DNA of 64,000 bases from Neobacillus paridis (GTDB lineage Bacteria > Bacillota > Bacilli > Bacillales > Cytobacillaceae), in assembly GCF_016765675.1 (NCBI RefSeq), contig NZ_JAESWB010000165.1, positions 26,373 to 90,372 on the forward strand, given 5' to 3'. The translations under genes and the position numbers were made by a program. This document shows, piece after piece, positions 11,066 to 22,869 of this stretch (positions within the stretch are counted from its first letter, which is position 1; every line of letters starts with the position of its first letter). The notes under the pieces are model-generated. The model was not told the origin of the DNA, did not search any database, and saw only the letters and a program-made list of their open reading frames with translations.

Positions 11066-13321
11066 TTACACCTGTTTGATAGGTGCAAATTTTGCCAGTA
11101 GACGTTTAATGCCAATTGGGCTTGGGAAAGCAATATCAAGCTCTGTTCCTTCGCCTTGACCTTTCACACTGACAACCGTTCCAATTCCCCATTTCCCGTG
11201 TTCTGCTTTATCGCCGACCTTCCAAGCGACATTTTCACCGCCGGAAGAAGTCGGCCTCATCACCGGTTTTCTAGGTGCTGCAGGAGCTCCGAAGGATGAT
11301 CTCGATGTCCCAAATGTTGCCGATCCCGATCGGCCAAAGGGTCTTGACCCAAACGGCGTGTCCACACTAGTCTCCTGTTCGACCCCTTCTAAAAGTTCTT
11401 CCGGAATTTCACTGATGAACCGTGATGCCGGATTGACATTAGTACGGCCAAACAACGTTCTGATCTGGGCATTGGTGAGGAACAAGCTTTGCTCCGCTCG
11501 GGTAATGCCAACATAAGCAAGGCGCCGTTCTTCCTCCATTTCCGCCTCTTCCATTAATGAGCGGCTATGAGGGAAGACGCCCTCCTCCATCCCGATTAAA
11601 AAGACAACCGGAAATTCCAGCCCTTTTGCCGAGTGCAAGGTCATCAGGACGACGGAATCCGCTTTTTCCCCTTCATCATCCATCGAATCAATGTCGGCGA
11701 CTAAAGCCAAATCGGTTAAGAAGGCAACGAGGCTTTTGTCTTCATTTACTTCCTCAAAGTTCTTCGTAACAGATAAAAATTCTTCCAGGTTTTCCAAGCG
11801 GCTTTGCGCTTCGATTGACTTTTCCGCTTTCAGCATTTCCGAGTAACCTGTTTTCTCTAAGACTTCCTCGACTAACTCCGTAACTGAAAGGAATTCCTGC
11901 ATTTGCGTATAGTTTTTGATTAAGTCGCGGAATTCTCTCGCCGATTTGGTGATTCTCGGGCTTAGCCCAATCAGTTCAACCGAATTCAATGCCTCAAAAA
12001 TAGAAAGATCATGCGCTGCTGCAAAGCTTGCAATTTTATCTAAAGAGCTCGCTCCAATCCCGCGTTTTGGGACATTGATAATCCGCTGCAGACTGATATC
12101 ATCATCCGGATTAGATATAAGCCGTAAATACGCCAGCATATCTTTAATTTCTTTGCGGTCATAGAACTTCGTCCCGCCGACAATCTGATAGCTTATATTT
12201 GATTTTAACAGCACTTCCTCCATCACACGCGATTGGGCATTGGTGCGGTAAAGGATAGCCATATCAGACAGCTTATACTGATTGTCACGGGTTAACTCTT
12301 TAATTTTTCCGGCGACAAATTGGGCCTCGCCCTGCTCACTATCAGCACGGTAATAAACAATCTTGTTTCCTTCCGGGTTTTCCGTCCACAGATTTTTCGG
12401 CTTGCGGTTAAAATTATGTTCAATCACCTTGTTCGCCGCTAACAAAATTCGTTTCGTTGAACGGTAGTTTTGCTCAAGCAGAATCACTGTGGCATTGGGA
12501 TAATCTTTTTCAAACGAAAGAATATTGGTAATGTCAGCGCCGCGCCAACGATAGATCGATTGGTCCGAATCGCCGACGACACAGAGATTTTTAAAGCGGC
12601 TTGCCAGTAGCTTGACGAGTATATACTGGGCTTTGTTCGTATCCTGATACTCATCGACATGTATATATTGAAATTTGCGTTGATAATATTCCAGCACTTC
12701 CGGAACACGCTTAAATAGCTGGATCGTTTTCATGATCAAGTCATCAAAGTCGAGCGCCTGATTTTTCCGGAGGCGCTTTTGATATTCTTCATACACATCA
12801 CTGACAACTTGCTCATAGTAGCCGCCGGCAGTTTTAGCATATTCCTCGGGATCTATCAATTCATTTTTTGCCGAACTTATCGAACCAAGAATGGCCCGCG
12901 GATCAAATTTTTTGGCATCTATATTTTTATCTTTCAAAATGCCCTTGATCACCGATTGCTGATCGGCTGAGTCAAGGATAGTAAAATTACGATTAAAACC
13001 GAGCCGGTCAATGTCCCGGCGTAAAATTCTAACGCACATGGAGTGGAACGTCGAAATCCAAATTTCTTCGGCTGTCCCGCCCATCATCTTCGCAATTCTT
13101 TCTTTCATTTCCCGGGCCGCTTTATTGGTAAAGGTAATCGCTAGAATGTTGTAGGGATTCACGCGCTTTTCAACAATTAAATAAGCAATACGATGTGTTA
13201 ACACCCTTGTTTTGCCGCTGCCGGCACCGGCCATAATTAACAGTGGACCGTCTGTTGCCTTGACTGCTTTTTGCTGCTCCGGATTTAAGCCGTTAAGAAG
13301 CTTATCAGTTAAATATTGCAA
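11066..13321 (-). CDS. pcrA: ATP-dependent DNA helicase PcrA (UvrD family)
   Basis: Essential SF1 3'-5' helicase acting in repair, rolling-circle replication and removal of RecA and RNA polymerase. Motifs run in order: Walker A AGAGSGKT (Lys37), [10 protein letters not shown], Walker [46 protein letters not shown] and VGITRAEQ. The C-terminal [17 protein letters not shown] element is the Tudor-like part that binds RNA polymerase. The frame is open to 13453, but that start would overlap pcrB and adds 44 unrelated residues. I chose TTG 13321, preceded by GGTGGTG 6 bases away, giving 751 residues close to the B. subtilis protein. Confidence 0.96.
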   Translation of the reverse strand: MQYLTDKLLNGLNPEQQKAVKATDGPLLIMAGAGSGKTRVLTHRIAYLIVEKRVNPYNILAITFTNKAAREMKERIAKMMGGTAEEIWISTFHSMCVRILRRDIDRLGFNRNFTILDSADQQSVIKGILKDKNIDAKKFDPRAILGSISSAKNELIDPEEYAKTAGGYYEQVVSDVYEEYQKRLRKNQALDFDDLIMKTIQLFKRVPEVLEYYQRKFQYIHVDEYQDTNKAQYILVKLLASRFKNLCVVGDSDQSIYRWRGADITNILSFEKDYPNATVILLEQNYRSTKRILLAANKVIEHNFNRKPKNLWTENPEGNKIVYYRADSEQGEAQFVAGKIKELTRDNQYKLSDMAILYRTNAQSRVMEEVLLKSNISYQIVGGTKFYDRKEIKDMLAYLRLISNPDDDISLQRIINVPKRGIGASSLDKIASFAAAHDLSIFEALNSVELIGLSPRITKSAREFRDLIKNYTQMQEFLSVTELVEEVLEKTGYSEMLKAEKSIEAQSRLENLEEFLSVTKNFEEVNEDKSLVAFLTDLALVADIDSMDDEGEKADSVVLMTLHSAKGLEFPVVFLIGMEEGVFPHSRSLMEEAEMEEERRLAYVGITRAEQSLFLTNAQIRTLFGRTNVNPASRFISEIPEELLEGVEQETSVDTPFGSRPFGRSGSATFGTSRSSFGAPAAPRKPVMRPTSSGGENVAWKVGDKAEHGKWGIGTVVSVKGQGEGTELDIAFPSPIGIKRLLAKFAPIKQV

Positions 13322-13385
13322 TTTTTTCACCACCGTACAAACGTTTGTTCTTATTTTATCGTTTATTTCGTATTCTGGCAAATCT

Positions 13386-14069
13386 TTAGTGGATGGCTTG
13401 GACAGTTTCCAAGGCATTAGAAAAATTCTCATAAATGGCATTGCCCACGACAATTACATCAGCATGCTTGGCCATTTCTGTTGCCTGTTCAAAGGTCGAA
13501 ATACCGCCGCCATAAAACAAAGTTGTGCTCTCAAGCGTTTTTTTCACTTCAGCCACTAGCCCCGGATCCCCGTATTTTCCGCTATATTCCAAATAGAAGA
13601 TTGGCAGATGAAACATTTTCTCTGCCATCATTGCATATGCCTTTATATCATCCGCCGCTAAATTGGAGTTTGCTGCTGTCAATAGGGCAGCTTTACAATT
13701 TTCGTTAAGGATACAATAGCCCTCCATGATGATTTCATCCCAATTCATGATTTCACCATATTCTTTTACAGCTTGATGATGCAGTCCGGTAACCCATTTT
13801 GGGTCGCTGCTGTTGAGGACCGTTGGGATAAAATAAAGATCGAAGCCCGGTGTTACTGTCTCGATGCTAGATACCTCGAGAACACACGGAACCGTATAGC
13901 GACGAATTCTCGCCATTAAATGTAGGACTTGGTCGAGTGTCACCCCGTCCGTTCCTCCAACTAAAATTGCGTCCGTTCCTGATTCACACAGTAATTCCAA
14001 TTTTTCATCGGAAATTTCTTTATTGGGGTCAAGTTTAAATACATGGCGCCACTTGCTAACATCGTACAT
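13386..14069 (-). CDS. pcrB: Heptaprenylglyceryl phosphate synthase PcrB
   Basis: Transfers a heptaprenyl group to sn-glycerol-1-phosphate, making an archaeal-type ether lipid in Bacillus. The 227-residue TIM barrel has [14 protein letters not shown], the [11 protein letters not shown] substrate loop and a C-terminal phosphate site YGGGIS...[10 protein letters not shown], all typical of the family. It leads the pcrB-pcrA-ligA-camS operon, with 64 bases to pcrA. The ribosome-binding site AGGAGG sits inside the perfect palindrome AGGAGGACTCCT just before the ATG, which could partly hide it in a hairpin. Confidence 0.96.
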   Translation of the reverse strand: MYDVSKWRHVFKLDPNKEISDEKLELLCESGTDAILVGGTDGVTLDQVLHLMARIRRYTVPCVLEVSSIETVTPGFDLYFIPTVLNSSDPKWVTGLHHQAVKEYGEIMNWDEIIMEGYCILNENCKAALLTAANSNLAADDIKAYAMMAEKMFHLPIFYLEYSGKYGDPGLVAEVKKTLESTTLFYGGGISTFEQATEMAKHADVIVVGNAIYENFSNALETVQAIH

Positions 14070-14106
14070 TGAAAGGAGTCCTCCTGTATTCTAATTCCAT
14101 TACATC

Positions 14107-14135
14107 ATTATAGCATTTGCGGAAACGATTCAAAA
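14107..14135 (-). promoter_or_regulatory. Extended -10 promoter for pcrB-pcrA-ligA-camS
   Basis: Minus-strand TATAAT (14107-14112) preceded by TGC, an extended -10 element, with TTTTGA (14130-14135) 17 bases upstream. It lies about 38 bases before the pcrB start. Confidence 0.6.
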
Positions 14136-14333
14136 AGAAAACATTAAATCTGGGGTTGGAAATATATAGGACGGGAAGCCACTTTATAATAAAAGAGCTT
14201 TGATTATGTAGATCTGACACATTAACGAAGTGAAATTCCCTTTTTATTCCTAATTTTGTAGAATTATTGAGGGATTTTGTAAAAAAAGCTTCAAATATGT
14301 AAGATTAATACTTTCAGCTTTTATCCTAAAAGG

Positions 14334-14358
14334 AAAAACCGGAGACTTGGATCTCCGG
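14334..14358 (-). terminator. Terminator after yerC
   Basis: Minus-strand CCGGAGA / TCTCCGG with a 6-base loop followed by TTTTTCC, directly after the yerC stop. It separates the yerABC unit from the pcrB operon. The rest of the gap to pcrB holds only the pcrB promoter. Confidence 0.85.
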
Positions 14359-14362
14359 CTGG

Positions 14363-14674
14363 TCATTCCTCTTCTTCTTTACGATCTTCTTTAATCCGCT
14401 CAAGTACCATTTCATAGGAATCATTGCCAAAATTCAAGCAGCGTTTTACCCGTGAAATCGTTGCCGTGCTTGCCCCTGTTTCGGTTTCAATTTTATGATA
14501 GGTATTACCCTCGCGAAGCATTCTTGCAACATCGAGGCGTTGGGCTAATGATTGAATTTCGTTAATCGTACATAAATCATCAAAAAATCGATAGCATTCT
14601 TCCAGATCCTTTAAAGAAAGGATCGCCTTAAATAATTGATCGAGTTCTTTACCCCGTAATTTATCAATTTGCAT
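14363..14674 (-). CDS. yerC: YerC/YecD family TrpR-like DNA-binding protein
   Basis: Small cytoplasmic predicted regulator of 103 residues with a TrpR-type helix-turn-helix. Helices INEIQSLAQRLDVARML and the recognition part TYHKIETETGASTATISRVKRCL match the family. I chose ATG 14674 (MQIDKLRGKELDQLF), preceded by AAAGGAG; a longer frame from 14716 would run into yerB and has no suitable site. The target is not known. It sits at the end of the yerA-yerB-yerC group as in B. subtilis. Confidence 0.92.
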   Translation of the reverse strand: MQIDKLRGKELDQLFKAILSLKDLEECYRFFDDLCTINEIQSLAQRLDVARMLREGNTYHKIETETGASTATISRVKRCLNFGNDSYEMVLERIKEDRKEEEE

Positions 14675-14699
14675 ATATCTTACTCCTTTAATATGAGAA

Positions 14700-15731
14700 T
14701 CATTTAAAGCTAACACTCTTTTGTAATCCCGGTTTGGTCGGAACTACATTGACCCATGTCTTCCCTGGTACCATTCGCACCTCTTGTCCATCTTTCAGCG
14801 GAACAATCAGGCCATCATGATTTTCCCAATTCACTTCATTTACCTTGCCTTTTTGCAGCAAATAGCCTTTCCCGCCAGAAGTTAAATCAATATCCCGGCG
14901 CCCGTAAGAGTCGATAAAGCTATGAACTGCTTCAATGATAAAAATATTATCCACTAAAACCGGGTCGTTTGTTTCCAAATCGACGGTTTGTTGACCACCG
15001 GAGAAAAAGCGCTTGTATTTTCCGAGTGCAGCATCATACACAAACGAAGAATTGGAGATTCCGCCAGTTGAATAGTTTATATCAACGGAATTTGCAGCTT
15101 TACCGGATAAATTTTTCATTTCTTCATCCGACAAAAATTGGAAGCCTGGTGTTGTCTTTTTCATCGAATACTTTTTCAACTTTGCCCCTTTTAAAATATT
15201 CTCGTACGTAATATAAGAGTTGTGGGGGGCTTTTCGAGCTGTAGAGCGTTTAAATAACGTACCGTCATACACCATTCCGTTTAAATTATCGACATAATTA
15301 TTGTTGAGCATTTTCTTTGCTTCCGGGCTGTAGCCGTGAGCAATGTAAAGAGCATTCAAACCCTTGGCTAACTTTATATAATAATCTCTGGCACTCCTTA
15401 CTGGACCAATATTAGCCGGCTTTTCACTTTGAAACACAGCTAAGAAACGGGTAATATCACCCTCTGCAAGAATTTCGTATACCACATCAGCCTTGCTTAA
15501 ACCGGATTGCGGCCGTGCCTTCGGATGATTATTTATCATCACCGCTATCGCTCTTTGCTCCGGCTCTTTCGCAGCAGCCATACCTGTTAAAGGAAAAGTA
15601 TATTGAGTTTCCTGCTTTTTCACGACCTGCTTGGCTGCTTTCTCTTTCTTCTCCGGTTCCTTCACTTTCTCCTTACTGCAGCCAGAAAAAAGTAGAAGGA
15701 CAGCTGCTATCGCAACAGCCCATTTCTTCAT
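14700..15731 (-). CDS. yerB: YerB family lipoprotein (DUF3048)
   Basis: Secreted lipoprotein of 343 residues. The signal peptide MKKWAVAIAAVLLLFSGC has a lipobox with Cys18, followed by a Lys/Glu-rich linker (about residues 20-45). The DUF3048 domain follows, with AVMINNHPKARPQSGLSKAD and FQSEKPANIGPVRSARDYY near its start and a C-terminal KTWVNVVPTKPG. Function is unknown. It is 72 bases downstream of yerA and 25 bases upstream of yerC, so the three are likely one transcript. Confidence 0.92.
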   Translation of the reverse strand: MKKWAVAIAAVLLLFSGCSKEKVKEPEKKEKAAKQVVKKQETQYTFPLTGMAAAKEPEQRAIAVMINNHPKARPQSGLSKADVVYEILAEGDITRFLAVFQSEKPANIGPVRSARDYYIKLAKGLNALYIAHGYSPEAKKMLNNNYVDNLNGMVYDGTLFKRSTARKAPHNSYITYENILKGAKLKKYSMKKTTPGFQFLSDEEMKNLSGKAANSVDINYSTGGISNSSFVYDAALGKYKRFFSGGQQTVDLETNDPVLVDNIFIIEAVHSFIDSYGRRDIDLTSGGKGYLLQKGKVNEVNWENHDGLIVPLKDGQEVRMVPGKTWVNVVPTKPGLQKSVSFK

Positions 15732-15803
15732 CTAATGAACACCCCTGCTTCCAGTCAAGTTGATAAATTCTTTTATACTTTAAATCAGTAATACCTTTAT
15801 ATT

Positions 15804-17549
15804 TTAACGCATTATTGTCGGAAAGAGTACTGTTTTATTTATGACGTCATACATTCCTTGCTGTGTAACACGAATGTATGGCAGGTGAGTTGATTGCAAG
15901 AATAATAAACTATAAATTGGATCGTTAAAAGCATAACCCCGTTTTACCAATTCTGCAAACAGCGTTTTTTGCTGAAGCATCAACTCTTCGATTGGGAGAC
16001 TAGACATAACCCCGGCTAAAGGCAGCGGCAGTTCACAAACAATTTTGCGATTCTCTACGAGAACAATGCCACCGCCCATTTCTTTCATTCTATTAAAAGC
16101 AAAAAGCATATCCTGTTTGCTTTTTCCGATTAAAATGATATCGCCTGTATTGGAAAAGGAGCTTGCCAACGCCTGCAATTTAGACGTAAACCCCTTTAAC
16201 ATAGTGCTAATCCGCCATGTTCCCTTTCGATCAATCATCGTAAAGAAACTTTCATCATGATTAGTCGACAGCTCATCACTCGAAACATCAATTGAAATGG
16301 AATAGGGTTTCGTAATAACAGAGTTCTCCATTTTAATTCCAAAAGGCATCGAAAATTGTAAATCATCCATTGATAATTGCCAATTTAATTCTAGCGGTTT
16401 AAGCCCATATGGTCCCCAATCGAATTGCGGATAGGCACCCTCAACCTTCACCCCATCGCGTTTTACCCATCTTCCTTTTGCTAAAACCGAAACCGGCGTC
16501 GGATTCTCAATACTTGATAAAAAGTTAATATTGGCGACCCGTCCTGTTGCAATATTTCCATGTATATAATCGATATTATAGTATCTGGCAATATTTACAG
16601 TCGCCATATTATAGGCGTCCATGACGGGAACTCCTTTTTCAATGGCAATCCGGATTAATTGGTCGGTAACCCCTTGCTCGTAAAAAGGCGAAGTGGCCCC
16701 ATCGGTGTTTAGCATCATCCGATCATAGGCATCAATGCCCATTCTTCTCATATCGTCTAATAAATCAGGAAGGTCGGGACGGATCGATGAATGTCTTAAT
16801 GACACCATATAGCCTTGCATTAGACGGGTATAAATTTCTTCCCCGTTAATCGCTTCGTGGTCGCAGTCTGCGCCCAAGAGCATCATTTTGGCCAATGTCT
16901 TTTCGGATGCACCCGGAAAATGACCTTCAATTCGCTTTCGCATTCTTTTTGCTTCCTGAATCCAATGAAGCATCATATCATCACCGTTTAACAGCTTCGG
17001 CCATCCCGTCAGTTCCCCTCCTTGGAGAACAGACTCATGCTCAAGCCATGACTTAATATTACTGTGCGAAAATTTTTCTTCCTCATGCAAAATTTCCGTT
17101 TGGGAATCAAAGCGACACCACCAAAACATGGTTGTCGGAATTGATTGAAGATCATTCAGGTATGAAAACGCTTCCTTTTTTTCGAAATTTAAAACAAGTG
17201 GCATGTTATCATTAATGATAGTCGTCGTGCCAAACTGTGATGCATATTCCGCAAGTGTATGGGGATTATATAACAGGAACGGATGAGCATGCGGTTCGAT
17301 GTAACCTGGTACGAGGATTTGATCCGAACAATCGATCACTTCACAATTTTCCACATGTTTTGGTAAGTTTTCACCGACATAGACAATCCGATCTTGGAAA
17401 ATCCATATATGAGCTTTCATCCATTTCCGGAAGGTTTGATTTAGATAGGTGGCATTTTTTAATAAAATAGTGGGTGATATCGTCCCGTCCAAAACGGACA
17501 CATGCATGCGTAAATGTTTATTTTTCCAACGGTAGCGCTGTTCCAGCAT
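15804..17549 (-). CDS. yerA: YerA, adenine deaminase family amidohydrolase
   Basis: Metal-dependent amidohydrolase of 581 residues related to adenine deaminase (Ade). Visible elements are the metal-binding GYIEPHAHPF, EGHFPGASE, a DCDHEAINGEE segment and the FNRMKEMGGGIVLVENRKI region of the C-terminal domain. YerA proteins differ from authentic AdeC and the substrate is not settled; adenine deamination is the family-based guess and would suit the purine operon next door. The ATG at 17549 has GGGAGGG 6 bases upstream. First gene of yerA-yerB-yerC. Confidence 0.88.
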   Translation of the reverse strand: MLEQRYRWKNKHLRMHVSVLDGTISPTILLKNATYLNQTFRKWMKAHIWIFQDRIVYVGENLPKHVENCEVIDCSDQILVPGYIEPHAHPFLLYNPHTLAEYASQFGTTTIINDNMPLVLNFEKKEAFSYLNDLQSIPTTMFWWCRFDSQTEILHEEEKFSHSNIKSWLEHESVLQGGELTGWPKLLNGDDMMLHWIQEAKRMRKRIEGHFPGASEKTLAKMMLLGADCDHEAINGEEIYTRLMQGYMVSLRHSSIRPDLPDLLDDMRRMGIDAYDRMMLNTDGATSPFYEQGVTDQLIRIAIEKGVPVMDAYNMATVNIARYYNIDYIHGNIATGRVANINFLSSIENPTPVSVLAKGRWVKRDGVKVEGAYPQFDWGPYGLKPLELNWQLSMDDLQFSMPFGIKMENSVITKPYSISIDVSSDELSTNHDESFFTMIDRKGTWRISTMLKGFTSKLQALASSFSNTGDIILIGKSKQDMLFAFNRMKEMGGGIVLVENRKIVCELPLPLAGVMSSLPIEELMLQQKTLFAELVKRGYAFNDPIYSLLFLQSTHLPYIRVTQQGMYDVINKTVLFPTIMR

Positions 17550-17708
17550 ACGAAACCCTCCCTAAGTGTAATATCTATAATTCAAATGAAATTTTTCTAA
17601 AAAGAAAACCCTTACAAATTATCTTAATTACTATACTATCATATTTTCTCAGTTAAAGCAGTAAAGAATTGATAAAAACTGTAAACGATTTGCGAAGGAG
17701 TGAGCGTA

Positions 17709-18002
17709 ATGAATGTAAAACCAAATATTGGGATTATCAACGCGTTAATTCGAATTACTGCAGGATTAACGATTCTAACATGGTGCACGGCAAAACTGGT
17801 AAAACGGCCTTGGCGGGATTCCTATTTGTTTGTCGCCATCTGTGCAGCCATGAAGGTAGCGGAAGGAATTGTTCGCTATTGTCCGATGACGGCATTTTTT
17901 GAAAAATGTCAGCAAATGCCGCAGCAGTCCAGTGGTGAGCAAGATTCGCTCGACGGCATGGAAGGGCTGACTGATGATGTTTTCACAGATAACCCATCTT
18001 GA
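17709..18002 (+). CDS. Small YgaP-type membrane protein (DUF2892)
   Basis: A 97-residue protein starting MNVKPNIGIINALIRITAG, the typical opening of the DUF2892 family. Two hydrophobic stretches (about residues 8-24 and 38-54) would form a helical hairpin, and IVRYCPMTAFFEKC carries two Cys near the second segment. The tail is acidic. The ATG at 17709 follows GAAGGAG; an in-frame ATG at 17700 is less well placed. The role is unknown. It is divergent from yerA and points toward the 3' end of the purine operon. Confidence 0.8.
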   Translation: MNVKPNIGIINALIRITAGLTILTWCTAKLVKRPWRDSYLFVAICAAMKVAEGIVRYCPMTAFFEKCQQMPQQSSGEQDSLDGMEGLTDDVFTDNPS

Positions 18003-18078
18003 TGAGGGGATCACATTCTCAAACAAAATAGATGGCTGCCCCTAACCGGACAGCCCTTTGGAAAGGAAGTTGGTCACC

Positions 18079-18192
18079 ATGATTGGTGAATGGGTAACGC
18101 ATACTTCATTTGTCGTTATTTTGTTAATTGGAAGCATTGTCGCCATCCTATATGCTTTCACACGCCGTACAAAAAATCGGGCTCGACAATGA
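18079..18192 (+). CDS. 37-residue single-pass membrane protein
   Basis: Short frame encoding a soluble N-terminus MIGEWVTHTS, one hydrophobic segment FVVILLIGSIVAILYAF and a basic tail RRTKNRARQ, the layout of a positive-inside membrane microprotein. The ATG is preceded by GGAAAGGAAG about 9 bases upstream. It resembles a class of Bacillus small membrane proteins annotated with an EYxxD motif, but here the matching residues read EWVTH, so that link is tentative. The last codons overlap the terminator of the opposing purine operon. Confidence 0.6.
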   Translation: MIGEWVTHTSFVVILLIGSIVAILYAFTRRTKNRARQ

Positions 18193-18207
18193 ATTTCGAG
18201 TCCGATT
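18171..18207 (-). terminator. Terminator of the purine operon
   Basis: Minus-strand stem ATCGGACTCG / CGAGCCCGAT (one wobble pair) with an 11-base loop, then a T-run. It lies 38 bases after purD and overlaps the 3' end of the small plus-strand gene. Confidence 0.85.
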
Positions 18208-18244
18208 TCCGCATGCTTACACATATAACTGTGAGTTTTGTCAA

Positions 18245-19531
<1,287 letters not shown>

Positions 19532-19562
19532 TTATTGTAAAAATAACGATTAATTGAGTTAT

Positions 19563-19709
19563 ATTAGCGAATTTAACAATCTGATTTGCGGTTTTGTCTC
19601 GTTTATTTGCGATATCGACTCATTTATTAGCGGTTTCAACTCGTTTATTAGCGGTTTCGTCTAGTTTATTAGCGATTTCAACCAACATATTAGCGAATCG
19701 TAGAAAGCA
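19563..19709. repeat. Seven 21-bp direct repeats between purH and purD
   Basis: ATTAGCG-type units recur with exact 21-base spacing at 19563, 19584, 19605, 19626, 19647, 19668 and 19689. On the plus strand the middle copies read close to ATTAGCGGTTTCAACTCGTTT; outer copies are more diverged (ATTTGCG at 19584 and 19605, ATTAGCGAA at both ends). It occupies nearly the whole spacer inside an otherwise tightly packed operon. Being a multiple of three it could be read without frame change, but no start with a ribosome-binding site is visible. Confidence 0.92.
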
Positions 19710-19717
19710 CTTCAACA

Positions 19718-21253
19718 TTAATGTTTAAAATGTCTTACCCCGGTAAATACCATGGCGATACCATATTCATCGGCTTTTTTAATCGAATCCGCGTCCTTAA
19801 TCGAGCCGCCGGGTTGAATAATCGCAGTGATGCCTGCTTTTGCCGCTGCTTCGACGGTATCATCCATTGGGAAGAAGGCATCGGAGGCCAGTGCCGCCCC
19901 TTCTGCTCGCTTGCCAGCCTGTTTAAGGGCTATTTCTGCTGAACCAACGCGATTCATCTGTCCCGCACCAATCCCGAGCGTCATATCTTGATTTGCAACA
20001 ACAATCGCGTTCGACTTTACATGTTTCACGACCTTCCACCCAAGCTTCAAAGCTGCCCATTCTTCAGGAGTAGGCTGCCGCTTTGTTGGGATCGTGATCG
20101 TGGCATCGTCTAGTGTATAATTGTCGCGATCTTGGACAAGCAATCCGCCTTCAACGGTTACCAACTTCGACTCTGCTTTTTGCGACTGTCCAAATGGAAC
20201 AGTGAGTAAGCGGATATTCTTTTTCGCTGCTAAAATCGTTACCGCTTCGTCCGTGAAGGACGGGGCAATCACTATTTCCAAGAAGATTTCATGAAGTTTC
20301 GCAGCTGTTTGCGTATCGATTTCCCGGTTGAAAGCAACGATTCCGCCAAAAATTGAAACTGGATCCGCCTCAAAGGCTTTTTCAAATGCCTCAAATACCG
20401 TTGTTCCAGTACCGACGCCACACGGGTTCATATGTTTTACGGCAACTGCCGCCGGGTCAGTGAATTCTTTGACAATTTGCAGGGCAGCATCAGCATCATT
20501 GATATTATTGTAGGATAATTCTTTTCCGTGCAGCTGTTTCGCATATGCAATCGAGAAGGTCGAACCGAGCGGTTTGCGATAAAAAGCGGCCTTCTGATGC
20601 GGGTTTTCACCATAACGAAGGGATTGCTTTAATTCATATGTAACTGTTAACTTTTCCGGCGTTTCCTCACCTGCAAGATTTGTCATATATTCGGCAATAA
20701 GAGCATCATAGGCTGCCGTATGACGGAAAACTTTTGCCGCCAGCTTACGGCGCGTTTCAAGTGTCGTCTCACCGTGGTCCTTTAACTCAGCGATAACCGT
20801 TACATAATCCGCCGGGTCGACGACAACCGTTACATACTGATGGTTTTTTGCCGAGGCCCGAAGCATCGTCGGTCCGCCGATATCAATATTTTCGATGGCA
20901 TCCTCGACGGTTACATCCGGTTTTGCAATGGTTTGCTGAAATGGATACAAGTTGACACAGACAAGTTGAATCGGTTCAATGCCATGTTCCTTTAGCTGTT
21001 GTTGATGCCCTTCATCATCATGTTTGGCCAGTAACCCGCCATGGATCAAAGGATTTAATGTCTTAACACGGCCTTCAAGAATTTCCGGGAATCCCGTTAC
21101 ATCACTGACACCAAGAACAGGTACACCTTGCTCCTGGAGCATTTTTTTCGTCCCGCCTGTTGAAATAATTTCAAACCCAAGACGGCTGAGTTCCTTAGCA
21201 AATTCCCCCACTCCGCTTTTGTCAGAGACACTTATTAATGCACGTTTTTTCAT
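19718..21253 (-). CDS. purH: Bifunctional AICAR formyltransferase / IMP cyclohydrolase
   Basis: Catalyses the last two steps to IMP: formylation of AICAR and ring closure. The N-terminal IMP cyclohydrolase has [18 protein letters not shown] and [15 protein letters not shown]. The AICAR formyltransferase part has [26 protein letters not shown] (Lys-His catalytic pair) and a C-terminal [20 protein letters not shown]. The length of 511 is standard. One base separates its start from the end of purN. Confidence 0.98.
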   Translation of the reverse strand: MKKRALISVSDKSGVGEFAKELSRLGFEIISTGGTKKMLQEQGVPVLGVSDVTGFPEILEGRVKTLNPLIHGGLLAKHDDEGHQQQLKEHGIEPIQLVCVNLYPFQQTIAKPDVTVEDAIENIDIGGPTMLRASAKNHQYVTVVVDPADYVTVIAELKDHGETTLETRRKLAAKVFRHTAAYDALIAEYMTNLAGEETPEKLTVTYELKQSLRYGENPHQKAAFYRKPLGSTFSIAYAKQLHGKELSYNNINDADAALQIVKEFTDPAAVAVKHMNPCGVGTGTTVFEAFEKAFEADPVSIFGGIVAFNREIDTQTAAKLHEIFLEIVIAPSFTDEAVTILAAKKNIRLLTVPFGQSQKAESKLVTVEGGLLVQDRDNYTLDDATITIPTKRQPTPEEWAALKLGWKVVKHVKSNAIVVANQDMTLGIGAGQMNRVGSAEIALKQAGKRAEGAALASDAFFPMDDTVEAAAKAGITAIIQPGGSIKDADSIKKADEYGIAMVFTGVRHFKH

Positions 21254-21254
21254 T

Positions 21255-21833
21255 TTATTTTCCCTCTCCTCTTGTCAACAGCATTTGCAGAATCGCTGGA
21301 TATAACTTGTGTTCGGTATCCTGAATCTTCCGTTGCAGACTTTCTCTCGTTTCATCATCGGCAATCCGGATTCGTTCCTGAACAATGATTGGACCAGTAT
21401 CCATTCCTTGATCAACAAAATGAATCGTCACACCGCTCCATTTGGCGTTGGCGGCCAACGCCTGACCAATGGCATCTTTACCCGGGAACTCCGGCAGCAG
21501 CGACGGATGAATATTCACAATCCGGCCTTCGTACTCCCTTAAAAGCGTTGGCCCGACCAGCCGCATATAGCCGGCAAGTGCGATGAACTCTGCGTTTCTT
21601 TCCTTAAGCTGGGTAACAATTTGCTGCTCAAACTCTTCCTTGCTGGCGTATTCCCTTGGCTGAAACACAAATGTTGGAATCCTCGCCTTCCTTGCTCGCT
21701 CCAATACATAGGCCTTTGGGTTGTCACAAACAAGCAGGCAAATTTTCGCCGCCAGTTCTTCCGCCCTGACCGCCTCGACAATCGCTTGAAAATTGCTCCC
21801 GCTTCCAGATGCAAAGATGGCAATATTCTTCAT
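21255..21833 (-). CDS. purN: Phosphoribosylglycinamide formyltransferase (folate-dependent)
   Basis: Transfers a formyl group from 10-formyltetrahydrofolate to GAR. The 192-residue protein has [12 protein letters not shown] at the phosphate site, [31 protein letters not shown] and [16 protein letters not shown], covering the catalytic Asn-His-Asp set. It overlaps purM by four bases (ATGA), so translation is probably coupled. Confidence 0.97.
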   Translation of the reverse strand: MKNIAIFASGSGSNFQAIVEAVRAEELAAKICLLVCDNPKAYVLERARKARIPTFVFQPREYASKEEFEQQIVTQLKERNAEFIALAGYMRLVGPTLLREYEGRIVNIHPSLLPEFPGKDAIGQALAANAKWSGVTIHFVDQGMDTGPIIVQERIRIADDETRESLQRKIQDTEHKLYPAILQMLLTRGEGK

Positions 21834-22864
21834 CGGCGTCCACCGCGTCCTTTAATAATGATCCCCTCTTGAGCGGTTACAACCCCAATTTCATAAACCG
21901 TTTCACCACATTGTTGAAAATGCTCCATTACGGCAGAAGCTTCCTCCCGGTCAACAGCAATTACCATACCGATTCCCATGTTAAAAATATTATACATTTC
22001 GTTATAATCAATTTGCCCAACCTCAGAGATTAACTTGAAAATAGCAGGTATCTGCCAGTTTCTTTCATCAAGCTCCGCCCCCAGACCTTCCGGCAGCATC
22101 CGTGGAATATTTTCGATAAAACCGCCGCCGGTGATATGGGCCATACCCTTCAGATTGAATTTTTTCAGAGCAGCCAAGATCGATTTCACATAGATTTTCG
22201 TTGGTTTCAACAATTCATCGCCCAATGTACACTCGAGTCCATCCACGAACTCCAACAACGACCAGTTGTTAAATACCTTTCTCACTAGTGAGTAACCATT
22301 GCTGTGAATGCCGCTTGAGGCCAGCCCAATTAAGACATCACCCGGCTTAATCGTTTCGCCGGTGACAAGCTGCTGCTTTTCACAAGCGCCTACGGCAAAC
22401 CCGGCAAGATCGTACTCCTCTTCGCGGTAAAGCCCAGGCATCTCTGCTGTTTCCCCGCCGATTAAGGCACAGCCGGCCTGCTGGCAGCCATCAGCGACCC
22501 CCTTGACAATGGCTTCAATTTTCTCAGGCTCTGCCTTTCCACAGGCTATATAATCTAAAAAGTAAAGCGGCTCTGCTCCTTGAACGACAATGTCGTTCAC
22601 ACACATCGCGACCGCATCAATTCCAATCGTATCGTGACGATCCAGCATGAAAGCGAGCATGATTTTCGTGCCGACGCCATCGGTGCCTGACACCAGCACC
22701 GGTTCTTTTAAATTTAATGCCGATAGGTCAAACATGCCGCCGAAACCGCCCAGGCTGCCGAGGACACCGGCTCTGGCTGTTTTTTCGACATGCTTTTTCA
22801 TTCGTTTAACTGCTTCATAGCCGGCTTCGATATCAACGCCTGCTTGTTTATATGCATTGGCCAC
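21830..22864 (-). CDS. purM: Phosphoribosylformylglycinamidine cyclo-ligase (AIR synthetase)
   Basis: Closes FGAM to AIR with ATP. The N-terminus [21 protein letters not shown] and the segments [26 protein letters not shown] and [18 protein letters not shown] are diagnostic. I chose GTG 22864 (344 residues), 8 bases after AAGGGGGT. The open frame extends to 22948, but the extra 28 residues overlap purF and are not in the family. It follows purF by a few bases. Confidence 0.97.
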   Translation of the reverse strand: MANAYKQAGVDIEAGYEAVKRMKKHVEKTARAGVLGSLGGFGGMFDLSALNLKEPVLVSGTDGVGTKIMLAFMLDRHDTIGIDAVAMCVNDIVVQGAEPLYFLDYIACGKAEPEKIEAIVKGVADGCQQAGCALIGGETAEMPGLYREEEYDLAGFAVGACEKQQLVTGETIKPGDVLIGLASSGIHSNGYSLVRKVFNNWSLLEFVDGLECTLGDELLKPTKIYVKSILAALKKFNLKGMAHITGGGFIENIPRMLPEGLGAELDERNWQIPAIFKLISEVGQIDYNEMYNIFNMGIGMVIAVDREEASAVMEHFQQCGETVYEIGVVTAQEGIIIKGRGGRR

Positions 22865-22869
22865 AGCCG

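Noticed and set aside
13322..13453. Longer N-terminus for PcrA
   Set aside because: It would overlap pcrB, the residues are unlike any PcrA, and a TTG with a good ribosome-binding site gives the normal length.
18041..18062. GC-rich inverted repeat after the DUF2892 gene as a terminator
   Set aside because: The arms GGCTGCCC and GGACAGCC pair with a wobble, but no T-run follows on the plus strand; support was too weak to list.
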